Source: Burkholderiales bacterium | GTDB lineage: Bacteria; Pseudomonadota; Gammaproteobacteria; Burkholderiales; Burkholderiaceae_E | DNA: 38,499 nt | Direction: 5' to 3' | Assembly (NCBI GenBank): GCA_947487165.1 | Contig: CANKWX010000038.1 | Coordinates: 1-38,499 of the forward strand | Shown here: positions 17,645 through 24,632 of the stretch, piece by piece | Numbering within the stretch: position 1 is the first letter of the stretch | Layout of the letters: the number at the start of each line of letters is the position of its first letter | Position numbers and translations under genes: made by a program | The notes under the pieces: model-generated | Told to the model about the DNA's origin: nothing | Databases searched by the model: none | What the model saw: only the letters and a program-made list of their open reading frames with translations

Positions 17645-18402
17645 CCGTTCAATCAATCGATCTCAACGCCGACATGGGCGAAAGCTTTGGCGCCTGGCAG
17701 ATGGGCAATGACGCGGCCCTGATGCCATGGATCACGTCTGCGAACATCGCCTGCGGGTTTCATGCAGGCGATCCGGGCACAATCGCCGCCACCGTCGGTC
17801 TGGCCCTGAAGCATGGTGTGGCCATTGGCGCCCACCCCGGCCTGCCCGATCTCCAGGGCTTCGGCCGGCGCAGCATGCAGGTCACCGAAGAAGAGGTCTA
17901 TCAGATGGCGCTGTATCAGGCCGGCGCCGTACGGGCCTTTGCTGAGGCGGCCGGCGGGCGACTGCACCATCTCAAGGCGCATGGCGCGCTCTACAACATG
18001 GCGGCCAAGGACGCGGCGCTGTCACGCGGTCTGGTTCGAGCGGTCAAGGCGCTGGGCGATGAGGTGCAGATTTACGTGCTCGCCGGCAGCATCATGGAGG
18101 CGCTGGCACGCGAGGCGGGTCTGACCGTGCGCTGCGAGGTGTTTGCCGACCGCCGCTATATGCCCGACGGCAGCTTGACGCCGCGCACCCGGCCCGATGC
18201 CCTCATCACCGATGAGTCCGAATCGGTGGCGCAAGTGTTGAGCATGGTCGGCCAGGGCACGGTGGTGGCGGTCGATGGCACCACGGTCAAGGTGCAGGCC
18301 GACACGGTGTGTATTCACGGCGACAAGCCGACGGCTGTGCCCTTCGTGCAGGCCCTGCGAAAGGCGCTGACCAAAGCGTCGGTGCAGGTCAAGCCGGCCT
18401 GA
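17641..18402 (+). CDS. pxpA: 5-oxoprolinase subunit A (LamB/YcsF family)
   Basis: This 253-residue protein shows the YcsF family signatures: SIDLNADMGESFGAWQMG, ITSANIACGFHAGDP, GAHPGLPDLQGFGRR, HLKAHGALYNMA, CEVFADRRYMPDGSL and CIHGDKPTAV. Asp and His residues in NADMGE, HAGDP and the KPHGALYN-type motif probably form the active site. It overlaps pxpC by four bases. Its last 14 bases overlap the 3' end of the convergent hipA frame. Together with pxpBC it salvages 5-oxoproline formed from glutamine or glutathione turnover to glutamate, in the cytosol. Confidence 0.96.
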   Translation: MTVQSIDLNADMGESFGAWQMGNDAALMPWITSANIACGFHAGDPGTIAATVGLALKHGVAIGAHPGLPDLQGFGRRSMQVTEEEVYQMALYQAGAVRAFAEAAGGRLHHLKAHGALYNMAAKDAALSRGLVRAVKALGDEVQIYVLAGSIMEALAREAGLTVRCEVFADRRYMPDGSLTPRTRPDALITDESESVAQVLSMVGQGTVVAVDGTTVKVQADTVCIHGDKPTAVPFVQALRKALTKASVQVKPA

Positions 18403-19648
18403 TGCGCAGCTTGCGGAGCACTGCGACCGCGCGTGCGCGAAGCGCCCCTTTCCAGTCTGGGTCGAGCACCGTTTCCTCGGTATCGAATGCCACCTCGATC
18501 CGAGTCAGCAGTTCATTCAGATGGTGTTCTGCCTTGTCCCGATTGGCGAACCCAAAGCGAGCCGAGTCCGCCAGGACTGATTCACGGCTGATATCGAAGC
18601 GGCCTGCGCTCAACTGCATCGCCAGTTGCGCGGGCATCTCCGCCGTGTTGGGTACTGCATCGTAGGCTGGCGCGAGCCGCCATCGCCCCTCCTGCGCCCG
18701 GTAGACCACCGCATGGTTGCGCACGTGGTCGTCGTCGTTGCCACAGACGGCGTTGAACACCATCCGCCCGAAAAGCTCTACCCGGTCCTCCGGGGGCGCT
18801 CCGATGCGCTGCAGTTCTTCCGCCAGGCGCGGATAGCTCCAGCGTGACATCTCCCCGGGACCGCCTCCGGGGTACTCGGTCTGCAGCAGTGTGGCTGCAC
18901 TCACGCACATCAGGCGCCGTTCGCCGTCCCGGTCGAAGCGCAACACGCGTACCGCGCTGAACTCGTCTCCTGAGTGCAGCACCGTCTGCGCGAAACTCAA
19001 CCCGCACGCCGTGCCCCAGAGACGGGTGGCGTGCTCGAGCCGCGGCACATCCGCAGTATCGGAACCGAGCCGTGGTTTCACCAGCCATGACCGTCCCTCG
19101 TCGTCGCGGACGGTGGTCTTGGGTCGAGCGCCGCCTAGACTCGGTGTATGAACGAGCCGCCTGCGCAAGGTGCCGACGATGGCTGGCCGGCCTTCGGCCA
19201 TCGCGCGCAGCTCTCTCGACAGCGCGTCGAGTTGGGCGAGCCTCGGCTTGCTCAAGGAGGTCACCGAAGGCGTCTTCGAGGTCCCGACCGCAAGCGCGCC
19301 CCAGCGCTGGTCGTTGCCTGCGAGCATGAGGTATCGCACGGGCGGTGTGCCGGCGGGCAACTTGTGCTCCCTCTGCAGCACTGCCTGCCCCCATGAATCC
19401 GGGCAGGCATCTCGCAGCACGTCGTGGAGTCCGCCGTATCGGGGCGCATGCCAGCGCCTGTCCGGATGGAAGGGCAGGCCGACCGGGTCGATGGCCCAGG
19501 TGTGGCCGGCCTCGACATAGCTTGGCGCATAGCGGAACTCGCCAGTGGTCGAGCCGTCGGCACCGGTCGCGGCCTGGTAGCGCCCGATCGTGACCCATGC
19601 GCCCGAATCGGGGCGTTGCAGCTAGACGAAGATCCGCTCAGAACTCAT
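18389..19648 (-). pseudogene. hipA: HipA-type Ser/Thr kinase toxin interrupted by an in-frame TAG at codon 9
   Basis: An ATG at 19648 overlaps the end of the antitoxin gene by 11 bases and starts MSSERIFV, then TAG (19622-19624), then LQRPDSGAWVTIGRY and the rest of a HipA protein in the same frame, 420 codons in all. The kinase core looks complete: LGGARPKTTV at the nucleotide-binding loop, SWLVKPRL with the ATP-site Lys, GNDDDHVRNHAV as catalytic loop and RLAPAYD as metal-binding Asp. The first start codon after the TAG is a GTG at 19420, giving 343 residues without the N-terminal subdomain and without a visible ribosome site. HipA toxins phosphorylate tRNA synthetases such as GltX. A Tyr codon changed to TAG by one base is the simplest explanation; amber suppression, readthrough or a sequencing error are alternatives. 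Confidence 0.82.
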
Positions 19649-19967
19649 CGTCGTCCAGCATGCTGCTGCGTGCGTGCACCACACGACGCACCCCGGGCTC
19701 GGTCAAGAGCGTCTTTGACGGGGAGGGCGCGAGCTCATCCAGGAGCCCCAGCACGAAGAACGCGCGCAGGTAGTTGGCGGCCGATGCGCCGGGGTCGCCG
19801 CGTTCGAGGCGCTGCAGCGTGGCTCGCGAGATGCTCATGCGCTGCGCGAGAGCGGGCGAAGTGATCCGCTGCGACAGCCGCTGGGCACGGATGCACCGGC
19901 CCCACAGGGTCAATCGCTCCTGCACCAGGGTCGGTACGGCCTCGTCGGGCGTCAGCTTGTTGGGCAT
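19638..19967 (-). CDS. hipB: HipB-like XRE-family antitoxin and autorepressor
   Basis: This 109-residue protein has a helix-turn-helix of the Xre/Cro type at about residues 36-60 (ITSPALAQRMSISRATLQRLERGDPG), followed by a helical segment (AANYLRAFFVLGLLDEL) and an acidic tail ending DDDEF. GAGG lies upstream of the ATG. It overlaps the original hipA start by 11 bases, the usual hipBA arrangement that ties toxin synthesis to antitoxin translation. By family analogy it binds its own promoter and neutralises the kinase. Because hipA is interrupted, the antitoxin may now act only as a small repressor. Confidence 0.88.
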   Translation of the reverse strand: MPNKLTPDEAVPTLVQERLTLWGRCIRAQRLSQRITSPALAQRMSISRATLQRLERGDPGASAANYLRAFFVLGLLDELAPSPSKTLLTEPGVRRVVHARSSMLDDDEF

Positions 19968-19989
19968 TTTGAGAGCCTCATAGAATGGT

Positions 19990-20006
19990 CATTGTAGTGT
20001 TCAATG
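19990..20006. promoter_or_regulatory. Candidate hipB operator (CATTG-N7-CAATG)
   Basis: A perfect inverted repeat CATTG/CAATG with a 7-nt spacer lies 22 nt upstream of the hipB start in a locally AT-rich stretch, where a HipB-type repressor would bind. Half-site length and position fit, but there is only one copy, so this is a suggestion. Confidence 0.35.
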
Positions 20007-20039
20007 TGCAATCTATAAACCGGTTTTATCTTTACGAGT

Positions 20040-20099
20040 GATCATAGATGAGACATTGGTGGCGTCAGTGACTCTTCTATGATCCTGTCTCGCAGGATC
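20040..20099. repeat. Two chained palindromes in the hipB/Bug divergent region
   Basis: GATCATAGA (20040-20048) pairs perfectly with TCTATGATC (20076-20084) across a 27-nt spacer. The last GATC of that repeat also begins a second palindrome, GATCCTG (20081-20087) with CAGGATC (20093-20099) around a 5-nt loop. The two stems share bases and cannot form simultaneously. The arrangement lies between the divergent hipB and Bug genes and could hold operators or a switching RNA leader. No known riboswitch class is recognised. Confidence 0.5.
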
Positions 20100-20243
20100 G
20101 GTGCCCTGCCCGGCCGAGGCGGCAAGCCGGAAAGAATTGGAACGCGTGCTCCGCGCAATCGGTTTATCGTTCGAACAGCGTTTTCATCCTGCCCGTCAGC
20201 GCTGCCTGAAATTTGCAGCGAAAAGGGCCACCCTGGAGCAGCT

Positions 20244-21272
20244 GTGATCTCAAACTGCACGAAGCACGCAATCAGTCAGACCCGACGACGAAGCCTGATC
20301 GCATCGAGCGCTGCTGCGGCAGCATTGATTCTGCCAACACCCGCGCGCGCCGATTGGAAGCCGACACGACCCATCACCTGGACACTGGGCGTCTCACCAG
20401 GCGGCTCAGTCGACCTGTATGCCCGAACGATCGCGCGCGCTCTGGAGACAATGGGACTGCTCAACGGGCAGACGATCATCGTGGAAAACAAGCCTGGTGC
20501 AGCCGGTCTGCTGGCCCTGCAGACCCTCATGCGCAACCGTGGCGATGCACACTGGCTGACCACCTTTCACACCGGCAGTATTGCCGCTGCTGCCGGCGGC
20601 GCGCTCAAAGCGGACGTGCGGGATTTCCCGCCGGTCGCGACCCTCGTGGAGGAAAGTACCTTCGTCGTCGTCAACGCATCGTCCCGATATCGTCGTGTGC
20701 GGGATCTGGTCGATGTGCTCAGACAGGACCCGGGCCTGTTGCGTATCGGGGTCGCGTCAGCGCCCGGATCGAGCACCCATCTGGCGATCGCCAAGCCGCT
20801 TCGCACGGCCGGCGTCGATGTCAAGGGACTGACGATCGTGCCGTTTCGCTCGTCAGCCGACTCGATGGCTGCGCTGGTGGGTGAGCACATCGACGTCGTC
20901 TCAGCGACCGCCCCGGCAATTCAGCCGCATCGCGAAAAAATCCGCGCGCTGGCGGTCGTCAGTCCCGCGAGGGCATCAGGGGGCTGGCTTTCCGAGGTGC
21001 CGACCTGGCGCGAACAAGGGGTGGCAGCAGACTATGTTTCCTACAACGGGGTCTGCCTGCCGCAGGCCGTGACGGTCGACCAGATTCGCTACTGGGAGGC
21101 GGCGCTGCGAAAAGTGTCCGACTCGGCGGGATGGCAGGAACTGGTCGTGAAATCGGGCAACCGCGCAGCGTTTCGCGGCTATGTTGATGCCAAGCGATAT
21201 CTGGATCGCGAATGGACCGATACCCTTGCCTTGCTGGGCGAACTGGGCCTGCCGCGGGTATCCTCGAGTTGA
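20244..21272 (+). CDS. Bug-family (TctC-like) periplasmic binding protein without its own TctAB
   Basis: This roughly 342-residue protein has a Tat-like signal (TRRRSLIASSAAAAALIL, cleavage near ARA) and the Bug fold: WTLGVSPGGSVDLYARTIAR, IVENKPGAAGLLALQTLM, LRIGVASAPGSSTHLAIA and IRALAVVSPARASGG. I chose the GTG at 20244 because GGAG lies five nucleotides before it and it leaves a normal signal peptide. The frame is open upstream to an ATG at 20079 inside a hairpin, which would add 55 atypical residues. It is 21 bp from the dioxygenase gene and co-transcribed. Many Bug proteins in Burkholderiales are orphans that use distant TctAB permeases or serve signalling. The ligand may be the dioxygenase substrate, such as a sulfonate or another carboxylate. 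Confidence 0.85.
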   Translation: MISNCTKHAISQTRRRSLIASSAAAAALILPTPARADWKPTRPITWTLGVSPGGSVDLYARTIARALETMGLLNGQTIIVENKPGAAGLLALQTLMRNRGDAHWLTTFHTGSIAAAAGGALKADVRDFPPVATLVEESTFVVVNASSRYRRVRDLVDVLRQDPGLLRIGVASAPGSSTHLAIAKPLRTAGVDVKGLTIVPFRSSADSMAALVGEHIDVVSATAPAIQPHREKIRALAVVSPARASGGWLSEVPTWREQGVAADYVSYNGVCLPQAVTVDQIRYWEAALRKVSDSAGWQELVVKSGNRAAFRGYVDAKRYLDREWTDTLALLGELGLPRVSSS

Positions 21273-21293
21273 ATCCTTGTAACGGAGACAATC

Positions 21294-22181
21294 ATGCTGG
21301 CGAACAGTCTTGAATTAAAAAAGAAGGGCCCGCGCATTCGCCATCTGGTTGAGGCGACGCAGCCCTACACGTCGATCACTGTCGAGCCGCTCACGCCGGT
21401 GATCGGGGCTGAGATCGGTGGCGTGGATCTGGCTGCGCCCACCTCCGTTCAGCTGGAGGAAATCGAGCGTGCGCTGGTCACACACTGCGTGGTCTTTTTT
21501 CGCGACCAGCACATGACGCCTGCACAGCACCTGAGTTTTGGCCGCCACTTCGGCCCGCTGCATTTGCACCCGGCTGCGCCTCACGAGCCAGGCTTGCCCG
21601 AACTCATGATCATCATGGCTGACAAGGACAGCCCTCGCGCCAACGGCGAAGGCTGGCATTCGGACGTCTCATGCGACGACGAACCCCCTCTGGGGAGCAT
21701 CCTTTACATCAAGGAATGCCCCGAGCAGGGCGGCGACACGCTGTTTGCCAACATGTTTGCGGCCTACGAGGCGCTGTCAGATCGCATGAAAACCTACCTT
21801 GATGGTCTGGTCGCCGTGCATGACGGTGAGCTCAACTATCGCGGCACGTATGCCAATTTCGGTGTGCAGGACAAGCCGGCCTACCCTCGGGCGGCTCATC
21901 CGGTCATCCGGACTCATCCGGTGAGCGGAAAAAAAGCGCTTTTCGTGAATCGGGGTTTTACCCGCGGCATTCAGGGCATTCCGGTCGATGAGAGTGACGC
22001 GATCCTCGCCTACCTCTTTGAGCATGCGGCCAACCCGCTCTTTCAATGCCGTTTTCGCTGGCAGCCCAACAGCGTGGCCTTCTGGGACAACCGAAGTGCA
22101 CAGCACCGAGCCATGTGGGACTACTGGCCGCAGCGGCGCTATGGCAACCGGGTGACAGTCAAGGGTGATCGGCCGCGCTGA
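21294..22181 (+). CDS. TauD/TfdA-family Fe(II)/2-oxoglutarate-dependent dioxygenase
   Basis: This 295-residue enzyme has TauD motifs: PVIGAEIGGVDL near the N-terminus, VVFFRDQHMTPAQHLSFGRHFG, the iron-binding WHSDVS (His122, Asp124), distal His271 in SAQHRAMWDY, and Arg286 in RRYGNRVTV for 2-oxoglutarate. GGAG lies upstream of the ATG. It hydroxylates a C-H bond next to a heteroatom, releasing for example sulfite from taurine or alkyl sulfonates, or cleaving aryloxy or alkyl ethers; the true substrate is not readable. Coupling to a Bug protein rather than a sulfonate ABC transporter argues against simple taurine use. Confidence 0.93.
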   Translation: MLANSLELKKKGPRIRHLVEATQPYTSITVEPLTPVIGAEIGGVDLAAPTSVQLEEIERALVTHCVVFFRDQHMTPAQHLSFGRHFGPLHLHPAAPHEPGLPELMIIMADKDSPRANGEGWHSDVSCDDEPPLGSILYIKECPEQGGDTLFANMFAAYEALSDRMKTYLDGLVAVHDGELNYRGTYANFGVQDKPAYPRAAHPVIRTHPVSGKKALFVNRGFTRGIQGIPVDESDAILAYLFEHAANPLFQCRFRWQPNSVAFWDNRSAQHRAMWDYWPQRRYGNRVTVKGDRPR

Positions 22182-22258
22182 GGTCGCGCAATCAGACGGG
22201 AGCGACACACAGCACAACGGACTGCCGTGATAGATCACATGCAAGCCGTTGACAGGGA

Positions 22259-22334
22259 TGGTGGCCAAGGGCGGAATCGAACCACCGACACGCGGATTTT
22301 CAATCCGCTGCTCTACCGACTGAGCTACTTGGCC
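22259..22334 (-). tRNA. tRNA-Phe (GAA)
   Basis: The minus strand from 22334 reads a 76-nt cloverleaf: acceptor GGCCAAG pairing with CTTGGCC, D arm AGCTCAGTCGGTAGAGC, anticodon stem GCGGA with loop TTGAAAA (anticodon GAA) and TCCGC, T arm with GGTTCGATTCC, discriminator A and an encoded CCA at 22261-22259. It stands alone between the dioxygenase gene and the flavin hydroxylase gene, both on the opposite strand. Confidence 0.98.
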
Positions 22335-22385
22335 ACGTCGTATCGACAGGGCAGGCGACATCCGCTTGCCAGACACGAGCCGGCG

Positions 22386-22414
22386 ATCATAGCCGATCCC
22401 TGTATGCTCGACAA
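22386..22414 (-). promoter_or_regulatory. Sigma-70 promoter of tRNA-Phe
   Basis: On the minus strand, TTGTCG (22414-22409), a 17-nt spacer and TATGAT (22391-22386) form a good promoter. Transcription would start near 22379, leaving about 45 nt of leader before the mature tRNA. Confidence 0.65.
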
Positions 22415-22464
22415 ACCATGCGTAGCCGGCGCCCTGCCCATCCTTTCCTGAAAGCCTGACCGTG

Positions 22465-23670
22465 ATGAGCTCAAGCGGACCCTTTGATGCTGTCGTGGCC
22501 GGCCGCGGTGCGGTCGGCGCTGCCGCCGCGCTTGGAATGTCACAGGCGGGCCTGCGGGTCGCCTGGGTCGGGCCTGCGCCGGCTGCGCCAACCAGGCCTG
22601 ACGACTGGGACAGCCGGGTGTTTGCGCTGTCGCCCGGTACCCGCGATCTGTTGCGCAGCTTGCGCATCTGGGACGCACTGCCTCACGAACGCATTGCACC
22701 GGTCTATGACATGCGCGTCTATGCCGGACCGCAGGCCGACGCCCCGGAACTGCACCTCGATGCCTATCGCGGGCAGGTCGATGCACTGGCCTTCATCGTC
22801 GAGAACCGCACGCTCATGACGACGCTCGAGGCAGCGTTGCGATTTGCGGGCGTGGTCACGATCGACGACACGGTTACCGACATGAACTGCGAAGGCACCG
22901 GCCCCGCCGGCCGAGTCCGGCTAGGCCTGGGCTCCGGCCATTCGGTGGTCGCGAAGCTGGCGGTGGCCGCCGATGGTGCCGACTCCACGCTGCGTTCGCT
23001 TGCCGGCATCGAGGCCAGAATGACTGACTATCCCCAGCGCGCGGTGGTCGCCAATTTCGATTCCAGCCGACCCCATGCCGATACCGCCTGGCAATGGTTC
23101 GGCCCGGATCTGGGCGTTCTGGCGCTCCTGCCCTTGCCGCAAGCCGCGACTGATCGGGGGCGTACCAGCATGGTCTGGTCGGCCCCCACCGCGCTTGCGG
23201 ACGATCTGATGGCGATGACCGGCGAGCAGCTTGCCGAGCGCGTGACCCGCGAATCCCATGCGATGCTGGGCGATCTGAGTCTCATCACCCCCGTCCATTC
23301 ATTCGCGCTGCGTCTGATCAAGGTGCCGCGCCTGATTGCGCCCAGGCTGGTATTGATCGGCGACGCCGCACATGCGATTCATCCGCTGGCTGGGCAGGGC
23401 ATGAACATCGGCTTCGGCGATGTCAGGCAAATGCTCGACGTGCTCAAGGGTCGCGAGTTTTATCGTGATCTCGCCGATGAATTGTTGTGGCGACGCTATG
23501 AGCGCGCCCGCCGCGAAGCGGTGTCGCTGGTTCAGACGACAACCGATGCGCTGCAGCGGGCGTTCGGGCCGCTGCCGGGGCCGCTCGTCGGATTGCGCGA
23601 TCTCGGTTGGCGGGCTGTGGCAAGTTCGGGGCTGGCACGGCGCCTGTTGGTCGCCCGCGCCGTGCAATGA
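22465..23670 (+). CDS. UbiH/UbiF/COQ6-family FAD-dependent hydroxylase
   Basis: This roughly 401-residue flavoprotein has an N-terminal dinucleotide fold (VVAGRGAVGAAAALGMSQAG), an ADGADSTLRS motif contacting FAD and NAD(P)H, and the ribityl-binding LIGDAAHAIHPLAGQGMNIGFGD, which matches ubiquinone-ring hydroxylases closely. It would add a hydroxyl to the ubiquinone ring during aerobic synthesis. Which ring position (UbiH, UbiF or a broad-range type) cannot be told by eye. A GTG (22462) and ATG (22465) are adjacent; I took the ATG. The ribosome site is poor. dsbC follows 112 nt downstream, a pairing also seen in other Burkholderiales. Confidence 0.9.
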   Translation: MSSSGPFDAVVAGRGAVGAAAALGMSQAGLRVAWVGPAPAAPTRPDDWDSRVFALSPGTRDLLRSLRIWDALPHERIAPVYDMRVYAGPQADAPELHLDAYRGQVDALAFIVENRTLMTTLEAALRFAGVVTIDDTVTDMNCEGTGPAGRVRLGLGSGHSVVAKLAVAADGADSTLRSLAGIEARMTDYPQRAVVANFDSSRPHADTAWQWFGPDLGVLALLPLPQAATDRGRTSMVWSAPTALADDLMAMTGEQLAERVTRESHAMLGDLSLITPVHSFALRLIKVPRLIAPRLVLIGDAAHAIHPLAGQGMNIGFGDVRQMLDVLKGREFYRDLADELLWRRYERARREAVSLVQTTTDALQRAFGPLPGPLVGLRDLGWRAVASSGLARRLLVARAVQ

Positions 23671-23723
23671 TCTGCAGGGCGGGTCTTCGCCGCGCCAGCA
23701 GCCTTGGGCGTGCGCGTCTCATG

Positions 23724-23771
23724 ATCACGCAGATAATCACGCAGACATCCACGCAGACACATACGCAGCTT
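23724..23771 (+). repeat. Four imperfect 12-bp tandem repeats in the dsbC leader
   Basis: Units atcacgcagata, atcacgcagaca, tccacgcagaca and catacgcagctt follow one another in the gap between the hydroxylase gene and dsbC, ending just before the dsbC ribosome site. The common core is CACGCAG. The period of 12 makes copy-number slippage possible. Function is unknown; it may be a protein-binding array or neutral. Confidence 0.7.
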
Positions 23772-23782
23772 CAGGAACCATC

Positions 23783-24556
23783 ATGCCTTTGATTTTTTCA
23801 TCTGGTTTTTCGCGCCTTCGCGAGTCTTTCTCGCGCCGAGTGCCGATCATTGCGCTGGCGCTGATGCTCTGTGGCATCCCGCCGATGGCCGCCGCCGCTG
23901 ACGCCGATCCGGCGCCGCAGATCAAGGCCGCTGTCGAGTCCTGGCTGCAGGGCCGCTACAAGGTCGAAAACCTGCGCCGCTCGCCGGTTGCCGGCATCTG
24001 GGAAGTGCAGGTCAACACCGATCTGATCTATGTCGATGAAAAGGCGATGCACGCCTTCGTCGAGGGGCAGCTCATCGACCTCAAGACCAGCCGCAATCTC
24101 ACGCAGGAGCGCATCGACGAGCTCACCGCCATCCAGTTCAAGGATCTTCCGCTGGCCATTGCGATCAAGCAGGTCAATGGCAAGGGGACGCGCCGCATCG
24201 CGGTCTTCGAGGACCCCAACTGCGGCTATTGCCGCACGCTGCGCAAGGATCTGGTCAGCATGCCGGACGTGACCATCTACACCTTCACGCTGCCGATCCT
24301 GTCTGCCGATTCCGATCTCAAGGTGCGCCAGGCCTGGTGCGCGTCCGACAAGGCCAAGGCCTGGAACGATCTGATGATCTCGGGCAAGGTGCCCGACAAC
24401 AAGGGCACCTGCACCACGCCGGTCGACAAGATCGCCGAGCTAGGTCGCAAGCTCAAGGTGACCGGCACGCCGACCATGTTCTTCAACAACGGCAAGCGCG
24501 TGCCGGGAGGTATCCCCGCCGACCGCCTTGCCAAGATGCTCGAAGAGAACTCCTGA
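23783..24556 (+). CDS. dsbC: Thiol:disulfide interchange protein DsbC
   Basis: This 257-residue protein has a Sec signal peptide (VPIIALALMLCGIPPMAAAA), an N-terminal dimerisation domain (about 45-120) and a thioredoxin fold with FEDPNCGYCRTLRK (active-site Cys147 and Cys150) and the cis-Pro loop TGTPTMFF. Two further Cys (WCASDK and NKGTC) probably form a structural disulfide as in E. coli DsbC. It isomerises wrong disulfides in the periplasm and is kept reduced by DsbD. AGGA precedes the ATG. It may be co-transcribed with the upstream hydroxylase or have a promoter in the repeat-bearing leader. Confidence 0.95.
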   Translation: MPLIFSSGFSRLRESFSRRVPIIALALMLCGIPPMAAAADADPAPQIKAAVESWLQGRYKVENLRRSPVAGIWEVQVNTDLIYVDEKAMHAFVEGQLIDLKTSRNLTQERIDELTAIQFKDLPLAIAIKQVNGKGTRRIAVFEDPNCGYCRTLRKDLVSMPDVTIYTFTLPILSADSDLKVRQAWCASDKAKAWNDLMISGKVPDNKGTCTTPVDKIAELGRKLKVTGTPTMFFNNGKRVPGGIPADRLAKMLEENS

Positions 24557-24632
24557 TCGAACTGCGTCGCGCGGCCCTTGCCGCGACTGGCGCAAGCCTC
24601 AATCCGGCAGCGTCAATCGGCTGAATCCTTGT

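Noticed and set aside
20079-20243. Upstream extension of the Bug protein to ATG 20079
   Set aside because: The ATG lies in a palindrome, the extra 55 residues are atypical, and the GTG at 20244 has a good ribosome site and leaves a normal signal peptide.
24566-24587. 6-bp GTCGCG/CGCGAC hairpin after dsbC as a terminator
   Set aside because: Short stem, 10-nt loop and no T tract in GC-rich DNA; not distinguishable from chance.
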